A DNA stretch of 64,000 nucleotides from Thalassobellus sp050294475 (GTDB lineage Bacteria; Bacteroidota; Bacteroidia; Flavobacteriales; Flavobacteriaceae): the NCBI GenBank assembly GCA_050294475.1, contig JBNKOE010000023.1, forward strand, positions 124,001 through 188,000. The letters run 5' to 3'. Shown here piece by piece: positions 42,631 to 50,951 of the stretch (position 1 is the first letter of the stretch; every line of letters begins with the position of its first letter). The position numbers and the translations under genes are program-made. Below the pieces are notes generated by a model. That model was not told the DNA's origin and made no database searches. It saw only the letters and a list, made by a program, of their open reading frames with translations.

Positions 42631-44466
42631 TTATTCGAAGCTTTGCATGTCTACTAATTTTTTGTAAACGCCATTTTTGTCAATAAGCTCATTGTGCTTT
42701 CCTTGTTCTACAATTTCACCTTTATTAAGGACTACAATTTCATCGGCATTTTGAATTGTTGAAAGTCTATGTGCAATAACAATAGAGGTTCTATTTTTCA
42801 TCATATTTTCTAAAGCCACTTGAACTAGGCGTTCGCTTTCAGTATCTAAAGCTGAGGTAGCTTCATCTAAAACCATGATTGGTGGACTTTTAAGAACTGC
42901 GCGTGCAATACTTAAACGTTGCTTTTGTCCGCCAGAAAGTTTGTTTCCAGAATCACCAATATTTGTTTCTATGCCTTCAGGTAAATTTTTAACAAATTCC
43001 CATGCATTAGCAATTTTTAGAGCTTCAATAACTTCCTCATCTGTAGCGTTATCGTTGCCTAATTTTAGGTTGTTTTTAATGCTTTCATTAAATAAGATAG
43101 CATCTTGGGTTACAATACCAAGTTGACTTCTTAAAGAGCTTGTAGTAAAATCGCGAATATCAATGCCATCAATTAAAATATTGCCTTTATTTACATCATA
43201 AAAACGCGTAATAAGATTGGCTATGGTAGATTTGCCACTTCCAGATTGACCTACTAAAGCAACTGTTTTTCCTTTTGGAATTGTTAAAGAGAAATCTTTT
43301 AACACATACTCATCTTGATATTTAAAGGAAATATTTTTGAATTCAATTTTAGAATCAAAACTATCTTTTACAATGGCATTGTCTTTATCTTTTAAAGGAT
43401 TTGGTGTGTCAATAATCTCTTGAATACGTTCTGCTGCTGCATTACCTTGTTTAATGTTGTAAAGACCTCGGGATATTGCTTTTGCTGGTGTTAGAATATA
43501 ATATGCTAACCCCATATATACTAAAAAGGCACTTCCATTTAGTCCTCCAGAACTACCTTCTTTTAAAACGAGTTGGCCTCCATACCATAATAAAATTGCA
43601 ATAACAAAAATTCCTAAAACCTCACTAGCAGGTGAAGCTAAGTTTTGGCGATTCATTAATTTGTTAGAAAAATTATAGAATCGTGAAGAAGAATTTCTAA
43701 ATTTAGATTCAAATTTTTCTTCAGAATTAAATCCTTTTATAATGCGTAAGCCTGTTAAAGTTTCTTCTAGAGTAGATAGAATAACACCTTGTTCATTTTG
43801 TACGCGATCAGATTTTCGTTTTAAGCTTTTGCCTATTCTAGAAATAATAAGTCCTGTTATTGGAATGAAAATAAAAACAAAAAGTGTTAGACTAGGACTT
43901 AAGTAAAGCATAGCTATTATAGTGAAAATAATAGTTAAAGGCTCTCTAACAATAAGTTCTAAAACTGGCAACATTGAATATTGTAGGGTAGTAACATCGT
44001 TAGTAACACGTGCCATAATATCACCTTTTTTTTGTTCTGAAAAGTAAGAAAGTGGTAATTCTACTGTTTTTTTATATACAGCATTTCTAAGATCTCTAAC
44101 TACGCCGTTTCTTAAAAACACCATAAAGTAGTTGGCTAAATACCCAAATAGATTTTTAAGTAAAAAGGCAATGATAATTAAACTAACAACAAATACAAGT
44201 GCTTTTGAATTATCGCCACCTGTATATTCATGCATTTGGTAAGTAAGCCAGTTTTCTAAATAATCTCCAATTTTAGATAAACCTTCGTAAACGGGTTTTA
44301 CTAAAACAGATTCTTTTTTTTGTTTAAAAATTACATCTAACATAGGTTTTAATGCAATCATTGATAATGTACTAAATAATGCAAATAAAATATTAGAAAT
44401 GATATGTCCTATGGCATAGCTTTTATATGGTTTTGCGTATTTTAAAATATTTACAAACTGATTCAT
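42631..44466 (-). CDS. MsbA-like ABC exporter
   Basis: 611 residues: six-helix type I exporter domain (1-330) fused to an ATPase domain with Walker A VGQSGSGKST, Q-loop QDAILFNES, signature LSGGQKQRLSIARA, Walker B PIMVLDEATSALD and H-loop IAHRLS. Full length for half-transporters that work as homodimers. Resembles MsbA-type lipid or drug exporters; substrate not proven. Unlike the exporter at the start of the window, all its motifs are canonical. Confidence 0.9.
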   Translation of the reverse strand: MNQFVNILKYAKPYKSYAIGHIISNILFALFSTLSMIALKPMLDVIFKQKKESVLVKPVYEGLSKIGDYLENWLTYQMHEYTGGDNSKALVFVVSLIIIAFLLKNLFGYLANYFMVFLRNGVVRDLRNAVYKKTVELPLSYFSEQKKGDIMARVTNDVTTLQYSMLPVLELIVREPLTIIFTIIAMLYLSPSLTLFVFIFIPITGLIISRIGKSLKRKSDRVQNEQGVILSTLEETLTGLRIIKGFNSEEKFESKFRNSSSRFYNFSNKLMNRQNLASPASEVLGIFVIAILLWYGGQLVLKEGSSGGLNGSAFLVYMGLAYYILTPAKAISRGLYNIKQGNAAAERIQEIIDTPNPLKDKDNAIVKDSFDSKIEFKNISFKYQDEYVLKDFSLTIPKGKTVALVGQSGSGKSTIANLITRFYDVNKGNILIDGIDIRDFTTSSLRSQLGIVTQDAILFNESIKNNLKLGNDNATDEEVIEALKIANAWEFVKNLPEGIETNIGDSGNKLSGGQKQRLSIARAVLKSPPIMVLDEATSALDTESERLVQVALENMMKNRTSIVIAHRLSTIQNADEIVVLNKGEIVEQGKHNELIDKNGVYKKLVDMQSFE

Positions 44467-44492
44467 TAAATGAGAATTGTCTATTTATTAAA

Positions 44493-44521
44493 CATGCTTT
44501 TATGATATTCATAAAAGCATG
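44493..44521. repeat. 13-bp-arm inverted repeat upstream of the MsbA-like gene
   Basis: CATGCTTTTATGA-TAT-TCATAAAAGCATG is a perfect inverted repeat between the phosphohexomutase stop and the MsbA-like start. On the minus strand a TAAATTTG (44522-44529) directly precedes it, so it could be a 5' leader hairpin or operator. It could also be a weak terminator for the upstream gene. Confidence 0.6.
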
Positions 44522-44529
44522 CAAATTTA
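44522..44529 (-). promoter_or_regulatory. Possible -7 element of the MsbA-like gene
   Basis: TAAATTTG on the minus strand matches TAnnTTTG and lies 56 bp upstream of the start. No TTG at the -33 distance. Confidence 0.4.
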
Positions 44530-44546
44530 TTCAAAGATAAACGTTA

Positions 44547-46277
44547 TTAAATTAATTTCATGTCTTTTAAAATAGCTTCTGCTTTAGTGTCTAGCAAAGT
44601 TTCTGTTTGTTTAAAATCTGCTGCAGCTTCTAATTTTGTGTTAACACTTACGTAAAATTTTATTTTTGGTTCTGTACCACTAGGTCTTAAAGCAATTTGG
44701 CTTCCATCTTCAGTATAATAAATTAATACGTTCGATTTTGGAATGTCGATAGTGCTTTCTTCACCAGTTATCATGTTTTTAGAAATTGATAAGTCGTAAT
44801 CTTCAAACTTAACCACTTTAGAGCCGTTAATTTCTTTTAAAGGTGTTTCTCTGGCATCAACCATCATTTGTTTAATTTCTTCGGCACCTTCAATACCTTT
44901 TTTAGTTAAAGAAATTAATCTCTCTTTATAAAAACCGTGCTCTATATATAAGTTTAAAAGTTCGTTGAAAAATGAACTTCCTTTAGATTTTGTTATAGCT
45001 GCAATTTCGCAAGCTAAAAGGGTAGAGGTAACAGCATCTTTATCGCGAACAAAATCGCCTACCATAAAGCCAAAACTTTCTTCGCCACCACCAATAAAAT
45101 CAAGCTCTGGGAAATCATGAATTAGTTTTGCAATCCATTTAAATCCTGTTAAAACAATTTTACTTTCTACATTATAAGCTTCAGCTAATTTGCTTAGCAT
45201 TGGTGTAGATACTATGGTTGAAGCAATAAATTCTTTGCCTTTAATTTTGTTTTCTGCTTTCCATTGTTTTAATAAGAAATCGGTCATCATAAGCATGGTT
45301 TGATTTCCATTTAGGAGTTGTAACTCATTATCTGAATTACGAACAGCGACACCTAATCTATCACAATCAGGATCGGTACCAATAACAATATCGGCATTTA
45401 CTTTATCGGCTAATTCTAAAGCCATTTTTAAAGCAGCAGGTTCTTCTGGGTTTGGCGATTTTACCGTTGGAAAATCTCCGTTTGGAACTTCTTGTTCTTT
45501 TACAATATGAACATTTTTATAACCAGCTCGTTTTAAGGTTTCTGGAACCGCTGTGATAGATGTTCCGTGAAGCGATGTGAAAACAATTGTTAAATCGTCT
45601 TTAGCAGTTTCAGTAGCTCCAACACATCCTTTTTCTACTGATGCGTTTATAAAAACATTATCAACATCTTTACCTATATATTTTATAAGACTATCATTAG
45701 CTTCAAATTTAATATCTGAATAATCTAATGCGTTAATCATACTAATTACTGCACTATCATGAGGAGGGACTAATTGTCCGCCATCTTGCCAGTATACTTT
45801 GTAACCATTGTATTCTGGAGGATTGTGAGATGCTGTTAAAACAATACCGCAGTGGCAGTTTAAATGTTTTACAGCGAACGATAATTCTGGAGTAGGGCGT
45901 AAATCTTCAAATAAAAAGACTTCAATCCCATTTGCAGAAAATACATCGGCAACTACTTTTGCTAATGATTTACTATTATGTCTACAATCATAAGCAATTA
46001 CAGCTTTAGGAGTTTCGTTAGGAAACTGATTGTGCAAATAATCACTTAAACCCTGTGTGCTTTTTCCAAGTGTATATTTATTGATACGATTAGTTCCTAT
46101 ACCCATAATACCACGCATACCACCAGTTCCAAATTCTAAGTCTTTATAGAAACTTTCTTGAATATCTTCTGGGTCATTTGCAATACTACTTTTTATAAAA
46201 GCCTGTGTGTCTTCATCAAATGTAGGAGTTAACCAACTATTAATCCTATCTAAAATTTTTGGTTCAATGTGTATCAT
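44547..46277 (-). CDS. Phosphoglucomutase/phosphomannomutase family enzyme
   Basis: 576 residues of the alpha-D-phosphohexomutase family. Active-site serine in LTASHNPPEYNGYKVY, metal loop GTDPDCDRLGVAVR, sugar loop GGEESFGFMVGD and phosphate loop RPSGTEPKIKFYV. The length fits the long PGM2/PgcA type used by Bacteroidetes and Firmicutes. Interconverts glucose-1-phosphate or mannose-1-phosphate with the 6-phosphate. Transcribed in the same direction as its neighbours, with gaps of about 80-100 bp. Confidence 0.94.
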   Translation of the reverse strand: MIHIEPKILDRINSWLTPTFDEDTQAFIKSSIANDPEDIQESFYKDLEFGTGGMRGIMGIGTNRINKYTLGKSTQGLSDYLHNQFPNETPKAVIAYDCRHNSKSLAKVVADVFSANGIEVFLFEDLRPTPELSFAVKHLNCHCGIVLTASHNPPEYNGYKVYWQDGGQLVPPHDSAVISMINALDYSDIKFEANDSLIKYIGKDVDNVFINASVEKGCVGATETAKDDLTIVFTSLHGTSITAVPETLKRAGYKNVHIVKEQEVPNGDFPTVKSPNPEEPAALKMALELADKVNADIVIGTDPDCDRLGVAVRNSDNELQLLNGNQTMLMMTDFLLKQWKAENKIKGKEFIASTIVSTPMLSKLAEAYNVESKIVLTGFKWIAKLIHDFPELDFIGGGEESFGFMVGDFVRDKDAVTSTLLACEIAAITKSKGSSFFNELLNLYIEHGFYKERLISLTKKGIEGAEEIKQMMVDARETPLKEINGSKVVKFEDYDLSISKNMITGEESTIDIPKSNVLIYYTEDGSQIALRPSGTEPKIKFYVSVNTKLEAAADFKQTETLLDTKAEAILKDMKLI

Positions 46278-46374
46278 AATGTCTTAAAAATATACTTCAA
46301 AAGTAAGCAATTGAGAGATAATAATTAAAAAAAATAGTTTGCGTATTGATAATAATTAAGTGGTTTTTCAGCTT

Positions 46375-47325
46375 TTAATTTAAATTCAGTTCGTCTTTAA
46401 TTAAATATCGTTTTTTATCTTGTTTGGTGCGTAGAATAATTTCACCTAAAAAGCCAGCAACAAAAAACTGAGTTCCAATAATCATAGTAACTAGTGAAAT
46501 ATAAAATTGGGGACGCTGAGTTATAAGTCTGCCAGAAGGGTTTAAAAATAACTTATCAATACCAAGATACCCTGCAAAACCAAAACCGATAGCGAACATA
46601 ATAACACCTAAAGCACCAAATAAATGCATGGGGCGTTTTCCAAATCGTGATAAAAACCAAATGGTAATGAGGTCTAAAAAACCATGAATAAAACGATCCA
46701 TTCCGAATTTAGTTTCTCCATACTTTCTAGCTTGATGTTGTACAACTTTTTCGCCAATTTTTGTAAAACCAGCATTTTTAGAAAGCACAGGAATGTAGCG
46801 ATGCATTTCGCCATTTACATCAATATTTTTTACAACATCAATTTTGTAAGCTTTTAAGCCACAATTAAAATCATTTAATTTAACTCCAGAGGTTTTTCTT
46901 GCAGCCCAATTGAATAATTTTGAAGGTAAGTTTTTTGAAATAACAGAATCGTAACGTTTCTTTTTCCATCCTGAAATTAAATCGTAACCGTCTTTTACAA
47001 TCATATTATAAAGATCTGGAATTTCATCAGGGTTGTCTTGCAAGTCGGCATCCATGGTAATAACTACATTACCATTTGCTTTTTCAAAACCAGCATGTAA
47101 GGCTTGCGATTTTCCGAAGTTTTTTAAAAATCGAATACCTTTAACACGTTCGTTTTTTATTGATAATTGTTTAATAGTATTCCAAGAATTATCGGTGCTA
47201 CCATCATCAATAAAAATGATTTCATATGAAAAATGATTGGACTGCATAACTTTTGCAATCCAATCATGTAATTCGGTTAAAGAGTCTTGTTCGTTAAGTA
47301 GTGGTATAACTACAGATATATTCAT
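46375..47325 (-). CDS. GT2 glycosyltransferase, DPM1/GtrB-like
   Basis: 316 residues. A GT2 domain (1-220) has VVIPLLNEQDSL, FIDDGSTDNSW and the metal motif ITMDADLQDNP. Two C-terminal membrane helices follow (LFGALGVIMFAIGFGFAGYL and FYISLVTMIIGTQFFVAGFL). This layout is that of polyprenyl-phosphate sugar transferases. It probably loads a sugar on undecaprenyl phosphate at the inner membrane. Lies 38 bp after a DUF4199 gene on the same strand, a common pairing in Flavobacteria. Confidence 0.9.
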   Translation of the reverse strand: MNISVVIPLLNEQDSLTELHDWIAKVMQSNHFSYEIIFIDDGSTDNSWNTIKQLSIKNERVKGIRFLKNFGKSQALHAGFEKANGNVVITMDADLQDNPDEIPDLYNMIVKDGYDLISGWKKKRYDSVISKNLPSKLFNWAARKTSGVKLNDFNCGLKAYKIDVVKNIDVNGEMHRYIPVLSKNAGFTKIGEKVVQHQARKYGETKFGMDRFIHGFLDLITIWFLSRFGKRPMHLFGALGVIMFAIGFGFAGYLGIDKLFLNPSGRLITQRPQFYISLVTMIIGTQFFVAGFLGEIILRTKQDKKRYLIKDELNLN

Positions 47326-47363
47326 TTATAGGTTTTCAAAAATAATATTCAAAAATACTGAAT

Positions 47364-47894
47364 TTATTCTGCGTTTGGGTTATTTTTTTTCAGGGCAGCA
47401 GCTACAATTAGTCCAATAATACTAAAAAACACTAGGTAGCTTGCTAATCCTTTAATAATACTTCCTATTGCAAATTGGTCTTGAGATTCTATTTTTTCAA
47501 CAGCCTGTGCAATTGCTTCACTAGGAGTATTAAAATTTTCCATCATTTGAACTGTTTTTTCAATAGTTTTTTCTTTCAAAACTAACGCCGCATCAGTATC
47601 AATAAAATTAAACAAAAGGTATGAAACGAGTGTACTTATTACCAACCCAATTAAAATAGTTATAAGATAAGAAGTAAATGCTTCTTTAAAATTAGCAAAC
47701 CCATTGTTTGCTTGTTTAGTTTTTGCAACAGAAATAATTCCGAAGACAATAATAGCAATTAAAATAAAAATGCCATACCACATATTTGTTAGTAATTCTA
47801 AATTTACAGCGTAAGAAACCACTGTGAGTAGTGCTAATAAAGCTCCTAAATAAAGTCCATAATTAGTTGCAATAGATTTTAAAGATTTTTCCAT
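47364..47894 (-). CDS. DUF4199 membrane protein
   Basis: 176 residues from ATG 47894 (MEKSLKSIATNYGLYLGALL). A frame open to 48095 runs across the L31 promoter and start and is rejected. Four membrane segments, with a soluble helical loop between the third and fourth (AALVLKEKTIEKTVQMMENF). Family of unknown function confined mainly to Bacteroidetes and usually next to a GT2 gene, as here. Confidence 0.85.
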   Translation of the reverse strand: MEKSLKSIATNYGLYLGALLALLTVVSYAVNLELLTNMWYGIFILIAIIVFGIISVAKTKQANNGFANFKEAFTSYLITILIGLVISTLVSYLLFNFIDTDAALVLKEKTIEKTVQMMENFNTPSEAIAQAVEKIESQDQFAIGSIIKGLASYLVFFSIIGLIVAAALKKNNPNAE

Positions 47895-47986
47895 GATATA
47901 TTTAATGTTTTTGTTAGTTAAATAGTTAGTATTCAAAGATAATAAAACGTTACATTTGTAATGAAAATAAAAAAAATTAAAAAGTA

Positions 47987-48016
47987 TTGTAGTTTTGTAA
48001 AAATTACTTAAATTTG
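47987..48016 (+). promoter_or_regulatory. rpmE2 promoter, TTG-N19-TAAATTTG
   Basis: TTG at 47987-47989, 19-bp spacer, TAAATTTG at 48009-48016; an exact Bacteroidetes-type promoter 36 bp before the L31 start. Confidence 0.75.
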
Positions 48017-48052
48017 CACTTCCAAAATTGAAAAGAATTAAAGCATTTAGCG

Positions 48053-48304
48053 ATGAGAAAAGGTATACACCCAGAAAATTATAGAATAGTAGCATTCAAA
48101 GATATGTCTAATGATGATGTGTTTTTAACAAAGTCTACTGCAAATACTAATGAAACATTAGAAGTTGATGGTGTTGAGTATCCATTAGTAAAAATGGAGA
48201 TTTCAAGATCATCGCACCCATTTTACACTGGTAAATCTAAATTAGTAGATACTGCTGGTCGTATTGATAAATTCAAAAACAAATACGCGAAGTTCAAAAA
48301 ATAA
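48053..48304 (+). CDS. rpmE2: 50S ribosomal protein L31, type B
   Basis: 83 residues: MRKGIHPENYRIVAFKDMSN, then VDGVEYPLVKMEISRSSHPFYTGK and a basic C-terminus (GRIDKFKNKYAKF). The zinc-binding cysteines of type A L31 are absent, so this is the zinc-independent type B form. Transcribed alone between a strong promoter and a terminator. Confidence 0.97.
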   Translation: MRKGIHPENYRIVAFKDMSNDDVFLTKSTANTNETLEVDGVEYPLVKMEISRSSHPFYTGKSKLVDTAGRIDKFKNKYAKFKK

Positions 48305-48326
48305 TTTAGCGTTATATTTTATATTT

Positions 48327-48357
48327 AAAAGCCTTTCAGTAATGAAAGGCTTTTTTG
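48327..48357 (+). terminator. rpmE2 terminator
   Basis: AAAAGCCTTTC and GAAAGGCTTTTTT pair around a 6-base loop, with a T run, 22 bp after the L31 stop. Confidence 0.9.
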
Positions 48358-48435
48358 TTTTATACAATTAAACTATTTTTGATTAAACTTAAGTTTAGAT
48401 TAATAGCTATAATTATAAACTTGTTAAATTTTAAA

Positions 48436-49611
48436 ATGAATTATATCCTTTTTGACGGACCGTTTCGTAATAATCTTTTGCCTTTTACATATACCAGACC
48501 CGTTGCTGATATTAGAGTGGGTATTTTAACCATTAGAGAAAAATGGGAAATGTTTTTAGGCACAACAACCACAACTATTACAGAAGATTATTTATCTGAT
48601 AAATATCCTATGGTAGAAATGGAGGAGAATGTGATGATTAATGCTTCTTACCTCCCAAATTCTGAATTAATAAGTATTGTTGAAGGTTTAAAAGAGAATC
48701 AAGCTATTTTTGATGGAGATAATATTATAGCTTTTTTTACTAAAGAAGCGCAAGAGGATATTGATTTTAATTTATTTGATGCAATAGAATTTACAGGTAG
48801 TATTATTAAAATTGAAAATACTTGGGATATTTTTTCTAAAAATGGAGAAGCTATTCAAGAAGATTTTAATTTAATTACTAAGGATAGAGTCTCTCAACCA
48901 ATTCCTAAAAGTAATAATATAATAGCCCCAGACAATATTTTTATTGAAGAAGGAGCTTCACTAGAATTTGTAACGTTAAATGCAACTAATGGTCCTATTT
49001 ATATTGGTAAAAACTCATTAATTATGGAAGGCGCACTTATACGAGGGGCTTTTGCTTTATGTGAAGGTGCGGTTGTTAAATTAGGAGCTAAAATTTATGG
49101 ACCTACTACTGTTGGGCCTCAAAGTAAGGTAGGTGGTGAAATTAATAACGCCGTTATTTTTGCCAATTCAAATAAAGGACATGATGGGTTTTTAGGAAAT
49201 TCTGTTTTAGGTGAATGGTGTAACTTAGGAGCAGATACTAATAATTCTAACTTGAAAAATAATTATGCTGAAGTTAGGTTATGGGATTATAAAACTGAAG
49301 GTTTTGCTAAAACAGGTTTGCAGTTTTGTGGTTTAATGATGGGCGATCATAGTAAATGTGGCATTAATACGATGTTTAATACAGGAACTGTTGTAGGCGT
49401 TAGTGCTAATATTTTTGGTAGTGGTTTTCCAAGAAATTTTGTACCAAGTTTTAGTTGGGGTGGTAGTAGTGGTTTTACAACCTATTTAACTAGAAAAGTT
49501 TTTGAAGTAGCCGAAGTTGTAATGTCTAGACGTCAAATTGAATTTACACAAGTAGATAAAGATATATTAGAACACGTTTTTGAAGAAACTAAGAAATATC
49601 GAAGAGAATAG
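48436..49611 (+). CDS. GlmU-family putative sugar nucleotidyltransferase
   Basis: 391 residues from ATG 48436 (MNYILFDGPFRNNLLPFTYTRPVADIRVG); an upstream frame from 48355 overlaps the L31 terminator and is rejected. The N-terminal half is nucleotidyltransferase-like without the canonical GxGTRM loop. The C-terminal half is a left-handed beta-helix (ILIGKNSLIMEGALIRG-like hexapeptides, GAKIYGPTTVGPQSKVGGE, FANSNKGHDGFLGNSVLGEW). Conserved in Bacteroidetes as GlmU family protein; substrate not established. Confidence 0.85.
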   Translation: MNYILFDGPFRNNLLPFTYTRPVADIRVGILTIREKWEMFLGTTTTTITEDYLSDKYPMVEMEENVMINASYLPNSELISIVEGLKENQAIFDGDNIIAFFTKEAQEDIDFNLFDAIEFTGSIIKIENTWDIFSKNGEAIQEDFNLITKDRVSQPIPKSNNIIAPDNIFIEEGASLEFVTLNATNGPIYIGKNSLIMEGALIRGAFALCEGAVVKLGAKIYGPTTVGPQSKVGGEINNAVIFANSNKGHDGFLGNSVLGEWCNLGADTNNSNLKNNYAEVRLWDYKTEGFAKTGLQFCGLMMGDHSKCGINTMFNTGTVVGVSANIFGSGFPRNFVPSFSWGGSSGFTTYLTRKVFEVAEVVMSRRQIEFTQVDKDILEHVFEETKKYRRE

Positions 49612-49644
49612 TAGGTTTTATCTCTTTGTTAATTAGTGGGTTAC

Positions 49645-49676
49645 TTGATAAGATTTGTTTCAAAATGTTATATTTG
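49645..49676 (+). promoter_or_regulatory. Promoter, TTG-N21-TATATTTG
   Basis: TTG at 49645-49647 and TATATTTG at 49669-49676, 20 bp before the start of the PD40 gene. Confidence 0.6.
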
Positions 49677-49695
49677 TTAATATCAAGTCTTTTTT

Positions 49696-50607
49696 ATGTT
49701 GAGTGGTCGTTATCTTTTTGTTTTTTTTATAGGAATAATATCTTATTCTCAACCAGATAATTATTTTGTAGAGAATCATAAAATAAATACAGAATACCCT
49801 CATTTTGGCTTAATGCGTGTTGGAGAAAAAATACTTTTCACTTCGTATTTACTAGATAAAAAAGGACGATTAAAACGTGTTCAAGGTAATCCTCTACTAG
49901 CTGTTTTCGAAGGTATTATAACTAGTTCTGGTGATATTGAATCGGTAAAATTAATAGAGATAGATTCTAAACAAGATATTCATGAAATTACAAGTGCATC
50001 AAAATCACTAGATGGTAAATTACTTTATATAACAACACTTTATACTTATAGAAATAAGCCAAAAGGTAATTTTAAAGACACTAATTTTCATATAAAAGTT
50101 GGTGAGTATAAAGAGGGTGTGGGTTGGACAAATTTTAAAGTACTCCCTTTTTGTAACCCTAAGTATTCTTATGCGCATCCGTCGTTAAGTAAGGATGGAA
50201 GTGTATTGTATTTTACTTCAAATCAGCGTGGAGGAAAAGAAACTACAAAAGGAGGTTCTGATATTTTTAAAGTAAATGTTTTAGAAGATGGTGCTTATAG
50301 TGAGCCCGTAAACTTGGGAAGTCAAGTAAACTCTTATAGTAAAGAAATGTTTCCTGTAATTGCTGATGATAATACCTTGTATTTTGCTTCAAATAGACCA
50401 AACGGATTTGGAGGCTATGATATTTATAAAAGTATTATGAATGCTGATGGTACATTTGACAAAGCCAAAAAACTTCCTAAGCCTTTGAATAGCAATAAAG
50501 ATGATTTTTCTTTAATAATGAATTCTGATAATGTATCAGGTTTCTTTTCTTCTAAACGGGAAAAGGGAAAAGGAGATGATGATGTTTATTATTTTGTTAA
50601 AAATTAA
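49696..50607 (+). CDS. Secreted PD40 (WD40-like) beta-propeller protein
   Basis: 303 residues with a signal peptide (LFVFFIGIISYSQ). PD40 repeats: ASKSLDGKLLYITTL, HPSLSKDGSVLYFTSNQRGG with GGSDIFKVNV, and VIADDNTLYFASNRPNGFGG with YDIYKS. Such propellers usually sit before an OmpA domain, which is absent here. Likely periplasmic or outer-membrane associated; partner unknown. A small membrane-protein gene follows 5 bp later. Confidence 0.85.
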   Translation: MLSGRYLFVFFIGIISYSQPDNYFVENHKINTEYPHFGLMRVGEKILFTSYLLDKKGRLKRVQGNPLLAVFEGIITSSGDIESVKLIEIDSKQDIHEITSASKSLDGKLLYITTLYTYRNKPKGNFKDTNFHIKVGEYKEGVGWTNFKVLPFCNPKYSYAHPSLSKDGSVLYFTSNQRGGKETTKGGSDIFKVNVLEDGAYSEPVNLGSQVNSYSKEMFPVIADDNTLYFASNRPNGFGGYDIYKSIMNADGTFDKAKKLPKPLNSNKDDFSLIMNSDNVSGFFSSKREKGKGDDDVYYFVKN

Positions 50608-50612
50608 GTTCT

Positions 50613-50951
50613 ATGATTGGTTTAATATGTGCTTTTTTTATTGGAAAGTATTTTTATAAGTTAGCTAAAGATTATAAACAGATTAAGTTAGTATATTCTG
50701 TTTTTGGAATTTTTGTTTTTTATTTTGGATCAATTGTATTAGGGAATTTAATTTTGTTCTATCTTCTAGGAATCATTAATCACAATTTTAAAATGTTTTC
50801 ATTTTTTGGAGCAGGTTTTTTGACTATGCCTTTTGGTATAGGTCTTGCTTGTTTAGTTCATTATTTATTGGAAAACAGATGGAAAAAAACGGTAGTAATT
50901 GTTAAAGATGAAATTAATGATATTGGAAAAAATATTAATGAAGAAAATTAA
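50613..50951 (+). CDS. Small membrane protein of unknown function
   Basis: 112 residues with about three hydrophobic segments (MIGLICAFFIGKYFY, FGIFVFYFGSIVLGNLILF, FFGAGFLTMPFGIGLACLV) and a charged C-terminal tail. No family recognised. Probably cotranscribed with the PD40 gene. Its stop overlaps the convergent substrate-binding protein gene by 4 bp. Confidence 0.65.
   Translation: MIGLICAFFIGKYFYKLAKDYKQIKLVYSVFGIFVFYFGSIVLGNLILFYLLGIINHNFKMFSFFGAGFLTMPFGIGLACLVHYLLENRWKKTVVIVKDEINDIGKNINEEN

Noticed and set aside
47895..48095. Longer N-terminus for the DUF4199 protein
   Set aside because: It would run across the L31 start and promoter; the extension reads as random hydrophobic residues before a good ATG at 47894.
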